Source: Terriglobia bacterium
GTDB taxonomy: Bacteria > Acidobacteriota > Vicinamibacteria > Vicinamibacterales > CAVVIG01
DNA length: 64,000 bases
Direction: 5' to 3'
Assembly: GCA_020073005.1 (NCBI GenBank)
Contig: JAIQFX010000004.1
Location: 1-64,000 of the forward strand
Shown: positions 1 to 7,900 of the stretch, piece after piece
How the letters are laid out: each line of letters starts with the position of its first letter
How positions within the stretch are numbered: position 1 is the first letter of the stretch
Program-made: the position numbers and the translations under genes
The notes under the pieces: model-generated
The model's input: only the letters and a program-made list of their open reading frames with translations
The model's database searches: none
What the model was told of the DNA's origin: nothing

Positions 1-307
1 CGGCGAGGCGGACCTGGACGGCATCGCCGACGACCCTGGCCTCGTGCTTCGTCACGCCGACGACGGGATCCTGGACGAGGACGCCGGTCCGCACGTCGTA
101 CTGCCAGCCGTGCCACGGGCACGTGACGATGCAGCTCTTGACGGGGCCCTCGCACAGCGGACCGCCGCGATGGAGGCAGAGATTGTCGACGGCGTGGAAC
201 TCGCCGTCGACGTTGAAGAGGCCGACCCACCGATCGTCGACAATCACCTGACGCGCCCGGCCGGGCGCGATATCGGTGACGCGGACCACGGTCACGAATT
301 CACGCAC
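1..307 (-). CDS. Rieske [2Fe-2S] ferredoxin-like protein (3' end beyond window)
   Basis: Small soluble Rieske protein, probably an electron carrier or the ferredoxin component of an oxygenase. Both cluster-binding motifs are visible: CLHRGG and, about 18 residues later, CPWHGW, which supply the two Cys and two His ligands. About 102 codons are present and the frame runs off the left edge without a stop, so only the last few residues are missing for a family that is usually 100-110 aa. GTG at 307 is the chosen start; a second GTG at 295 is possible. There is no signal peptide. It lies 45 bp downstream of the rhodanese gene on the same strand, so the two may be co-transcribed. The gap holds A/T-rich tandem AAAAGT-like repeats. 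The partner enzyme is not in the window. Confidence 0.85.
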   Translation of the reverse strand, partial: MREFVTVVRVTDIAPGRARQVIVDDRWVGLFNVDGEFHAVDNLCLHRGGPLCEGPVKSCIVTCPWHGWQYDVRTGVLVQDPVVGVTKHEARVVGDAVQVRLA

Positions 308-352
308 GACTCTCGCGGCTCCGGGCTCGCCTGACTTTTGACTTTTCTGTTT

Positions 353-823
353 TCACTTTTCAGTTTTGACGATCGGATTCTTCCCGCTCACCCATTCGTT
401 CCAGCCGCCGAGCAGGGCCTTGACGGTCTTCACGCCGCGCTGTTCGAGGATGAGCGCCGCACGGGCGCTCGTGGCTTCGTCCAGTCACGCGCAGTACGTG
501 ACGACGGTCTTCTGCGTTTTCTGGAGAGACTCCGCGAACTTCTCGTACTCCATCGGCCACGCAATCAGGCCCTCGAGCGGCAGCAGCTGCGCGCCGGGAA
601 TGTGCCCCTTCGCGAACGCGTCAGGCTTGCGCGTGTCGACGATGATGACGGTCTTCGCCGCGATCAACTTCTTGAATTGCGCCTGCGTGATGCGAGCCGC
701 GCCGTCCATGCCGCGCTCCTCGCCCTTTTGAGCCAGGACCGGCGACGCGGACGTCGCCGCAAGTGCCGCCAGCGCCGTGAAAACCGCCGCGCGAAGCCCC
801 CGGCGCCAAAGTGAAGTGCGCAT
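353..823 (-). CDS. Exported rhodanese-domain protein, probable selenoprotein (UGA at 485-487 read as Sec113)
   Basis: Single-domain rhodanese (sulfurtransferase or persulfide carrier) with an N-terminal signal peptide (hydrophobic stretch about residues 10-30, then a likely ASPVLAQ cleavage region), so periplasmic. The family core is clear: VDTRKPDAFAKGHIPGA at about 62-78, then the active-site strand VVTYCA. The codon after YCA is TGA (485-487). The same frame then continues with LDEATSARAALILEQRGVK and LLGGWNEWV, the standard C-terminal half of the domain, to a TGA stop at 353-355. Related rhodaneses, as I recall them, have a YCAC-type loop here, so the UGA replaces the second cysteine of a C-x-C pair and would give Cys111-Ala-Sec113. 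A hairpin fitting a bacterial SECIS lies 14 nt further on. Full length 156 aa; termination at the UGA would leave a 112-aa protein without the second half of the fold. A nonsense mutation is the alternative. Confidence 0.8.
452..470 (-). promoter_or_regulatory. Candidate bacterial SECIS hairpin in the rhodanese mRNA
   Basis: On the minus strand GAGCGCC pairs perfectly with GGCGCTC (7 bp) around the 5-nt loop CGTGC. The loop starts 21 nt after the UGA, has G in its second position and a U in the middle. That fits the bacterial SECIS pattern as I know it: small apical loop, G among the first two loop bases, roughly 16-37 nt from the UGA. It also codes for protein (TSARAAL), as bacterial SECIS elements do. 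Confidence 0.7.
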
Positions 824-840
824 CCATCTAATATAGCCCC
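824..840. promoter_or_regulatory. Shared bidirectional -10 region giving two leaderless genes
   Basis: Only 17 bp separate two divergent start codons. On the plus strand TAATAT (829-834) is followed by six bases and then ATG at 841. On the minus strand TATATT (835-830) is followed by six bases and then ATG at 823. With the usual 7-nt spacing from -10 to +1, each transcript would begin on the A of its own ATG. No Shine-Dalgarno sequence can exist in this space, and no good -35 is seen on either side. Confidence 0.6.
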
Positions 841-2448
841 ATGCCCGGGTATTCCATCCGCGCGCGTCCGGCGCGCGGCGCCGCCGCGTCCCCGCCCGCC
901 GGAAGCGATCCGGACGTCCTCGCGGCGTTTCTCGAGGATGCCGCGCACTTCCCCGGCGGCCACGCCGCGGGCGTCGTCTTCCCGACGACGGAGGCCGGCG
1001 TCGCTCGCGCGGTGCGCGAGGCGTCCACGGTCCTGCCGATCGGCGCGCAGTCCTCGCTCACGGGCGGCGCGACGCCGATGGGCGAGATTGTGCTCAGCAC
1101 GCGACAGCTGAATCGCCGCATCGACGTCGCCGACGATTCGGTCCGCGTCGGGGCCGGCGTGACGATCGCCGAGCTCGACAGCGCGCTCGCGGACGCGGGC
1201 AAGTGCTATCCGCCGGCGCCGACGTTCACCGGCGCCTTCGTCGGCGGGACGGTCGCGACCAACGCCGCGGGCGCCGCGACGTTCAAGTACGGCACGACGC
1301 GCGACTGGGTCCGCGCGCTGACGATCGTGCTGGCCAACGGCGACGTCCTCGACGTCGAGCGCGGCCGCGTGTGCGCGAGCGACGACGGCGCGTTCGAGAT
1401 CGCGCTGTCCGATCGCGTCGCGCGCGTCGACGTACCGCGGTACGTCATGCCGCGCGTCGCGAAGCTGTCCGCCGGCTACTTCGCCGCGCCGGGCATGGAC
1501 CTGATCGATCTGTTCATCGGATCGGAAGGGACGCTCGGCGTCGTGACCGAGGTCACGCTGCGCGTGCTGCCGTCGCGGCCCGCGCTCTGCCTCGCGTTCG
1601 TGCCGTTCGCCGATCGTCACGCGGCGCTCACGTTCGTCGCGGAGCTTCGACGTGACGCACAGGACACGTGGCGGACCCGCGATCCGCAGGGGCTCGACAT
1701 CTCGGCGATCGAGCACATGGACGCGCGCTGTCTCGCGCTGCTGCGCGAGGACGGCGTCGATCGCCAGCACGGCGTGACGATTCCCGATGGAACGGCGATC
1801 GCGCTGCTCGTCACGCTCGAGCTGCCGGCTGACATGACCCAAGCGCGCGCGTTCGACGAGATCGGCCGCGCACGCGAGACCGGCGCGCCCGACACACGGC
1901 TGACTCGATTCTGCCGCGCGCTCGATCGAGCCGGCGTGCTCGATGCGGTCGAGATCGCCGTGCCCGGCGATCGCGCGCGAGCCGAGCAGCTGCTCGCGAT
2001 CCGCGAAGCCGTGCCGGCCGCGGTCAACGCGCGCGTCGGCCGGGCGAAGCACGGCGTCGACGCGCAGATCGCGAAGACCGCCGCCGACATGATCGTGCCG
2101 TTCGAGCGGCTCGACGAGCTGTTGAAGATCTACGACGACGAGTTCCGGCGCCGCGGCCTCGACGCCGCCGTCTGGGGGCACATCTCGGACGGCAACCTGC
2201 ACCCGAACGTCATCCCGCGATCGATCGCCGACGTCGAGTCCGGCAAGGACGCGATCCTCGCGTTCGGCCGTGAAGTGCGCCGTCTCGGCGGATCGCCGCT
2301 GGCCGAGCACGGCGTGGGGCGGAATGGGGTCAAGCAGCAGCTGCTGCGGGATCTGTACGGGCGCGACGGGATCGACCAGATGAGATCTGTGAAACGCGCG
2401 CTCGATCCCGAGTGTAAACTCGCGCCTGGCGTGATTTTCCCGGCTTGA
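841..2448 (+). CDS. FAD-linked oxidase of the D-lactate dehydrogenase / GlcD family
   Basis: A flavoprotein oxidising a 2-hydroxy acid such as D-lactate or glycolate; the exact substrate is not decidable here. The N-terminal FAD-binding PCMH-type domain (about 40-230) shows LPIGAQSSLTGGATPMGE and the segment from TFTGAFVGGTVATNAAGA on into KYGTTRDW, which contact the flavin. The C-terminal cap ends with HISDGNLHPNVIP and SPLAEHGVGRNG, typical of this family, and closes with LDPECKLAPGVIFP. Length 535 aa is normal for a single-chain enzyme. The start is the only ATG near the family N-terminus, preceded by a -10-like TAATAT and no ribosome-binding site, so the message is probably leaderless. 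It is divergent from the rhodanese. Confidence 0.88.
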   Translation: MPGYSIRARPARGAAASPPAGSDPDVLAAFLEDAAHFPGGHAAGVVFPTTEAGVARAVREASTVLPIGAQSSLTGGATPMGEIVLSTRQLNRRIDVADDSVRVGAGVTIAELDSALADAGKCYPPAPTFTGAFVGGTVATNAAGAATFKYGTTRDWVRALTIVLANGDVLDVERGRVCASDDGAFEIALSDRVARVDVPRYVMPRVAKLSAGYFAAPGMDLIDLFIGSEGTLGVVTEVTLRVLPSRPALCLAFVPFADRHAALTFVAELRRDAQDTWRTRDPQGLDISAIEHMDARCLALLREDGVDRQHGVTIPDGTAIALLVTLELPADMTQARAFDEIGRARETGAPDTRLTRFCRALDRAGVLDAVEIAVPGDRARAEQLLAIREAVPAAVNARVGRAKHGVDAQIAKTAADMIVPFERLDELLKIYDDEFRRRGLDAAVWGHISDGNLHPNVIPRSIADVESGKDAILAFGREVRRLGGSPLAEHGVGRNGVKQQLLRDLYGRDGIDQMRSVKRALDPECKLAPGVIFPA

Positions 2449-2538
2449 CTTTCCCGGCGACGAGATCCAAGGTCGCCTTTCCCGAAACAACGAACAGCCT
2501 GGAAGGCCCCGCCCCGCGCGGGCCTGGCGGAGCGAGCC

Positions 2539-4992
2539 ATGATGGAGCTCGGGAAATTCCAGAAGCTGAAGACGTACGACCTGGTCGTTCTCGACCCGGC
2601 CCCGAAAAAAGTCCCCGTCAGCAGACTCGAATCGACAAGAGCGGCCATCAACAAAGCTCTCAAGAAAGGCGGAGATCTCACGGTGGACCGCCTTGCCGGA
2701 CGGTACGTGGTCTGCCGGGTCGAGAAACCTGTATCGCAGACGCTGCCCGTCGACGACGAGGTCTACACGATCACGGTCACGTTGCGGTCGATCGACAAGC
2801 TCGATCCCGCCAGCGTCATTCAATTCGACCTCGACGGCAAACCCGATCAGTTTCGGCTGACGCGCGAGTTCCTTGCCGCGGACGGGCCGAACCCTCTGAT
2901 GTCGCTGGAGGCCGATGAGGACAATCTCGACGAACTGGCCATCACCAACCCACTGACGCTCTTGAAGCTGTGCAGTTGGGAATGGCTCCCGGCGCATGGT
3001 GCCCCAGGAAAGCTGCCCGTGCGAGATCGGCTGGACCTGGGCACGCAGGAGGGCATCACCAAGGAGGCCATGCGCGCCATGGTGGAATATCGCGCCTGGA
3101 TCACGCAGCGGGTGTTCGAGCAGGTCGCGGAGTCCGCCGTCGAGTACGCCAGATGCAAGCGCACGCAGTACGCCCTCGAACAGGGCCTCAGTCCGGAACA
3201 GGCCGCGACGTTCGCGGCCCAGGCGCTGCCGTGCGGCGGCGACATCCCGGGCAGCACGGAGCTGTCGTCCGACATCGACATCAACACGTTCGGCGACGGC
3301 ACCGAATTCGCCGTGCAGAACTTCAACGCCCTCTTCCGCCACATGTTCGACGGCAACGAGCCCGGCATCGTGTTCGACGTGAACATGTACGGGAAGGACT
3401 TTCTGCCGAAGTTCACGCCCAAGGAGGCCTGGACGCGAAAGCGTCTGGCGGGAGACGCCGGCGTCGAGCCCGTCCGCCAGATCCGTCCGGTCTTCGACCA
3501 CAACTTCTCCACTTCGGAGATGGAGAAACGGGACGCGCTGCGCCAGTTGATGCACGGCTTCGTCAAGCTGCGGCGCTACATGGTCGATTTCGTCGACGAC
3601 GGCCTGGGCGGCCCGCCGCGCCACATGGGAGACCGGAGCGCGGAAGAAAGCTGGAATGCCTTCTGCGACTACTTCAGGAACAACCCTGCGCGCGGACAGG
3701 ACCATCCGGTCCTCACGCTGCTGACCGAAGCCAGGAATCAACACCTGATCTGGAATGACCTGGTGCACAGGCTCGCCTCGGCGCGCAACACGGCGAAAGA
3801 GATCCACGTCGGCAATGCAGGGGCCGTTACCGGCGACGCGGCACTTGGGTACCTGCGCTCGGAACGAGACATTCTGGGCGTTGACCGGAAAAGGCTGATG
3901 GCCACGCAGAACAGCCTGTACGAACATGCGTTGCGGACGCACGTGGAGAGCGCCCGCCTCCGACTCAGTCTCCTGCAATTCAAGAAGAGCAATCCAATTT
4001 TGAACCGGGCCGGCCTCGACGACGCGATCGATGAAGCCTTCCTGCAGCTGCGCTCGGAGATTTCGAGCTCGTTGTACTTTGCCAACGAGGCGTACGTGTC
4101 CGCGGGTGGCGTGATGCAGGTCGTCGGCGGCAAACAGCAGAAATCACGCAAGGTGGGAACCGACTACGGGCAGAAACAAAGCTTTCACAACATCGCCTAT
4201 ACGGCGCACGAGCTGATGCAGTCCGCGGTCGACCAACTCGCGGACATTCACAAGGAAGCGCACCGCCATTTCCACGCCGTCCACGGCGACCTCGGCGGAA
4301 CGCTCCTGTCGACCGGCAAGTACATTCACCGGCTGTTCAACGCGCTGAAGCATCTCTACACGCTGATGAGCAGAGTGCGGATCGAGCATGCGGGCGCTCC
4401 TGGCGTCCGGCTGCCGTTCACGCAGACGTTTCCGGACAGAGTGGTTCCCAATCCCGGCGTGTGGAAGAGGATGCGACGTTTTGGCTACGGGCTCGAGGGC
4501 CTGAAAAAGGCGCCGGCCGACTGGCCGTCAGATGTCGCGCGCCAGGCGTTCGTGGCCAGGTGGCAGGACCGCGAAAAAGCGAAGGGAACGGGCCTGCTGT
4601 TCCTGCTGGCCGTCAAGTTCGGTCTGACTCAGGACCAGTTGCGGACCTGTCTCGACGCACACCGTGGCACGCCAGCCCGCACCCGCAAGCAGGACCTGGT
4701 CATTTGGCTGATCAACGAGCTGGGGATCAGCGTGACGATTGTCAGGGGGGACGACGCCGGCAGCCCGCTCATGCTTCGCGCCGCGGACGATGACCATATC
4801 GAAGAAAACTACTATCGGTTCTTTGGAACGCTCGTTCAGTGCGCGATTGAGGATTACTACGAGTACTGCGCGATCGGTGAAGACGACCTGAAGAAAAGCC
4901 TGAGCAGGAAACGGCCGCCGTACTACTGGGAGGGGCCGGCGGACGCCGAGGCCGCGTACGAAGACGATTGGTCCGAGCTCGAGGACGAATGA
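2539..4992 (+). CDS. Large protein with a nucleotidyltransferase-like motif; first gene of the giant-protein operon
   Basis: An 817-aa soluble protein of no family I can name. Residues 236-252 read PGSTELSSDIDINTFGD and residues 277-283 read IVFDVNM. Together they match the nucleotidyltransferase-fold signature: hG[GS], then a D-x-D pair (Asp245, Asp247), then a third acidic residue on a later strand (Asp280). The triad is intact, so catalysis is plausible, but donor and acceptor are unknown. The rest is mostly helical by eye; around 680-740 a short region ending RKQDLVIWLINELGI may be a helix-extended-helix module (weak). The C-terminus is very acidic. There is no signal peptide or membrane segment. 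ATG at 2539 has GGAG about 8 nt upstream. The stop overlaps the next start (ATGATG), so translation is coupled. By eye the codon use is a little less G+C-biased than its neighbours. Confidence 0.75.
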   Translation: MMELGKFQKLKTYDLVVLDPAPKKVPVSRLESTRAAINKALKKGGDLTVDRLAGRYVVCRVEKPVSQTLPVDDEVYTITVTLRSIDKLDPASVIQFDLDGKPDQFRLTREFLAADGPNPLMSLEADEDNLDELAITNPLTLLKLCSWEWLPAHGAPGKLPVRDRLDLGTQEGITKEAMRAMVEYRAWITQRVFEQVAESAVEYARCKRTQYALEQGLSPEQAATFAAQALPCGGDIPGSTELSSDIDINTFGDGTEFAVQNFNALFRHMFDGNEPGIVFDVNMYGKDFLPKFTPKEAWTRKRLAGDAGVEPVRQIRPVFDHNFSTSEMEKRDALRQLMHGFVKLRRYMVDFVDDGLGGPPRHMGDRSAEESWNAFCDYFRNNPARGQDHPVLTLLTEARNQHLIWNDLVHRLASARNTAKEIHVGNAGAVTGDAALGYLRSERDILGVDRKRLMATQNSLYEHALRTHVESARLRLSLLQFKKSNPILNRAGLDDAIDEAFLQLRSEISSSLYFANEAYVSAGGVMQVVGGKQQKSRKVGTDYGQKQSFHNIAYTAHELMQSAVDQLADIHKEAHRHFHAVHGDLGGTLLSTGKYIHRLFNALKHLYTLMSRVRIEHAGAPGVRLPFTQTFPDRVVPNPGVWKRMRRFGYGLEGLKKAPADWPSDVARQAFVARWQDREKAKGTGLLFLLAVKFGLTQDQLRTCLDAHRGTPARTRKQDLVIWLINELGISVTIVRGDDAGSPLMLRAADDDHIEENYYRFFGTLVQCAIEDYYEYCAIGEDDLKKSLSRKRPPYYWEGPADAEAAYEDDWSELEDE

Positions 4993-7900
4993 TGCCTGGC
5001 GGCAATCCCCGCCTCGGGGCGACCGATCTCGATCGAAACGTACTCGAGATCGGACTGCTCACCGGCCTCCTCAGCGATCGCGACGAAACCGGCGCGCGCC
5101 TCACCAACGAAGTCGCGCTCAACCTGGCGTGGTTCAGCGGGCCGATCGAGGAGCTGGGAAAGATCCCGTCGGAGCGGACCGATCAGCTGTTCGCGCTGCT
5201 CGAGGAAGTCTTTCCTGAAGGCGGAGGCTTCCATCTCGCCAGGAGAAAAGGCCAGGCCGACGTGCTCGGCCTCGAGCTCCGATCCGCGGCAGCCGGCGGA
5301 GTCGTCCAGCCGTCGCTCTTCCTGCCGCTGTTCGACCTCACGCACCAGACGCTGATCGTCGGCCGCAGCGGATATCCGCTCGAGCTGCGTGTCGCGGTGT
5401 CCGCGGGCGACGCGCCGCTGATCGAAACGCGCGCGCTCCGGATAGGCGAGCTCAGCCTCTCGGAGACGATCGCGTTCGACAAGGCGCCGGATCTCCCGGA
5501 CATCGTCCTGTCCGACGTCGCGTGGCATCCGTTCGGGAAGGACGATCGCGCGTCCGAGATCACGCTTCGCGAGCTCGTCGATCGCGCGTCCGGCGATCCC
5601 GCGCACTCGCTCGCGTTCCTCGTCGATCAGCTCGCGGCCGCGTTGAGCGAGCCCGGGACCGACAACGCGTCCGCCATCACCGCGCTCAGAAACATCGTCC
5701 GCGTGCTGAGCGTCGGCGACTTCGGCCTGTTCAGAGGCGTGCCGTTCTTCGCGGAGCTTGCGGGAAACGCCGCGCTCTTGAAGGAATGGCTTGCGGCGCT
5801 TCAGGCCCTCCTCGACGGCACCGACGCCGCGGCCGACGCTCCGGCAATCCAGGGATCCGGAACTGACGCCGATCCGTTTCTCCTGCGCGTGGCCGCCATC
5901 GGCGTCACCGGCAGCGTCTCCGTGACGTTTGCCCGGCAGGACACCGGCCGCCTGCTCGCCGGCGTCGCGCTCGAGTCGGATGTGTACACGCTCGCCAGCT
6001 CGATCGGCGTCCGCATGCGCGGCGTCGTCGACATGTCGAGCGCGGATCTCACCTTCACGCTGTGTCACCCAAACGCGAGCGGCACCGGGCCGCGTCCGCT
6101 GTTCCAGTACATGCCGATGCACTGGATCGAGGGCGCGCCGCAGAGCCGATTCTCGATCGGAGCGGCTCAGTTCGGTATTCGCGTGCGCCCGCAGGAAGGC
6201 GAGCCGGCAAAGTGGCTTCAGGCGTCGTTGGCGCTGGAGAACGTGGAACGGCCCGGCGATGCCGGCGCGGGCACTTACGATTACGACCTGCTGACACTCA
6301 CGCGGCGGCCGAGCGCCGGCGGAGCGACAGCAGACGCGAAGGACGCCGTCGCGAAACTGCTCGCGGATCTTGCGAGCGCGCTGCCGGCCGTGTATCAGGC
6401 GAGTCAACCGGCGGAAGACACTCCGATGCCCGAAGTCATCGGCGCCACCTTCGATCGCTCCGCGTACCGACACCTGATCGACGCGACGAGAGGCCTTACC
6501 GGCGCGCAGACGGAAGGGATCGACGGCGTCGTTCAGTCGATCACGGGGCTCGCCGCATGGCTCGCCGCCGGCGATCTGCAGAATCGATCCTTCCAGTGGC
6601 TGAAGGCCCGGGTGCAGGACGGTGGGATCTTCGGCGCCACCGGCAGGCTGCTGGCGCTGTTCAATTCCGCGTTCACGGCCGAGGAGACACGGCTCCTCTT
6701 CCAGCCGACGATTGGATTGTCGGTTTCGGTCGGAAAGAGCGGAGACTCGGGGCTCGAGTTCCGCGTCGAGCCGCGTGTCGACGCCGGAGCCGTCGGACTC
6801 TCGCTGGGCGCGGGCGTCGTTGTCGATGTCTCCGGCGGATCGCTCCCGAGTTTCCGGTTCAACGCCAGCACCGGGCTCACGGACGAAGCGATTCGTCCGC
6901 TGCTGAACGCCGGCGTCGACCTCCGCCCGCAGCTCGATCTCGCGCTTGCGCTTGCGCTGAACGCGTCTCCAGCGGCGTCCGTGACGTTCTACCCGATTGG
7001 CGATCGCGCGTTCGCGGCGGCGCTCCTGCCGCAACCGCGACTCACGTATCAGTCGAGCGGAGTCGACGCCGTCTCATGGCTGCTCCGCCTCGCGCCGCGC
7101 GTGCTGCTGCCGCTCGTCGAGATGGGCGTGCTCAATCGCGCGGACGTGAAGGAGGCGCTCGAGCATCCTGTCCTCGATTTCTCGCTGGCGAAGCTGCTGA
7201 CGCGCCTGGAGCTGCTCCGGCAGCCGGACGGCGTGTACCGCCTCGGAGACTGGTCGAAGTTCGCCGACCTGAGCGCCGCGAAATTCCTCGGCGCGATCGT
7301 GGACTCGCTGCAAGCCGACGAGCAGCAGGCGCAAACCGACGGCGTGCACTTCGTGGCGCTGAAGAACGCCGCGGGTACTGCGACTGACTATGGGATCCGT
7401 ATCCGGCTGACGAATCTGCCGCTCGGCGGCAAAGACAGCGGCCGCACGCTGCAGGCCGGCCAATGGCTCAGCGAGGAAACCGACGACCGCAACTGGCTGA
7501 TCGCGAGCGGCGGGCCGGCAGGAAAACAGCCGGGCGCGGAATTGATCCTGTGTCGCAAGCAAGACGGATCGCTCAGTTTCGACGCGGCCCGGATCGATCT
7601 CACCAGCGTCGGTCTTGATTTCGAGGGCAAGGCGCTTCCCAGCGGACGGAAACCGCTGTTCGACGTCAACGGCTACACGCTGCGAAAGCTGAAGTCACGG
7701 CTCTATGTGTCCGTCAGCGGCGGCGGCGCGCAATTCGGCGGCGCGATCGAGCTGAACGACATGTCGATGCCGCTCGGGCCGAAGGCGGGCGGCGAATCAG
7801 GCAGCGAAAATCCCGTCGCCGCCAACCTCCTCGCCTCGGGCCCGGACGAAGGCGGCCGGAACGAGCCCGTCAATCCCGCGTTCTCCGCTCTCGTCGCGTA

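Noticed and set aside
485-487. TGA in the rhodanese gene read as a nonsense mutation (pseudogene)
   Set aside because: The frame continues without any other lesion for 43 codons of family-typical sequence, the codon falls exactly at a cysteine position, and a SECIS-like hairpin follows. A second gene in the window shows the same features.
2449-2538. GC-rich segment GGCCCCGCCCCGCGCGGGCC as a terminator after the FAD oxidase
   Set aside because: The stem is imperfect and no T-run follows. The 90-bp gap otherwise contains only the ribosome-binding site of the next gene.
664-3978. 1104-codon open frame on the minus strand
   Set aside because: Arg/Asp/His-rich antisense frame typical of high-GC DNA. 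It lies opposite two well-supported genes and shows no domain.
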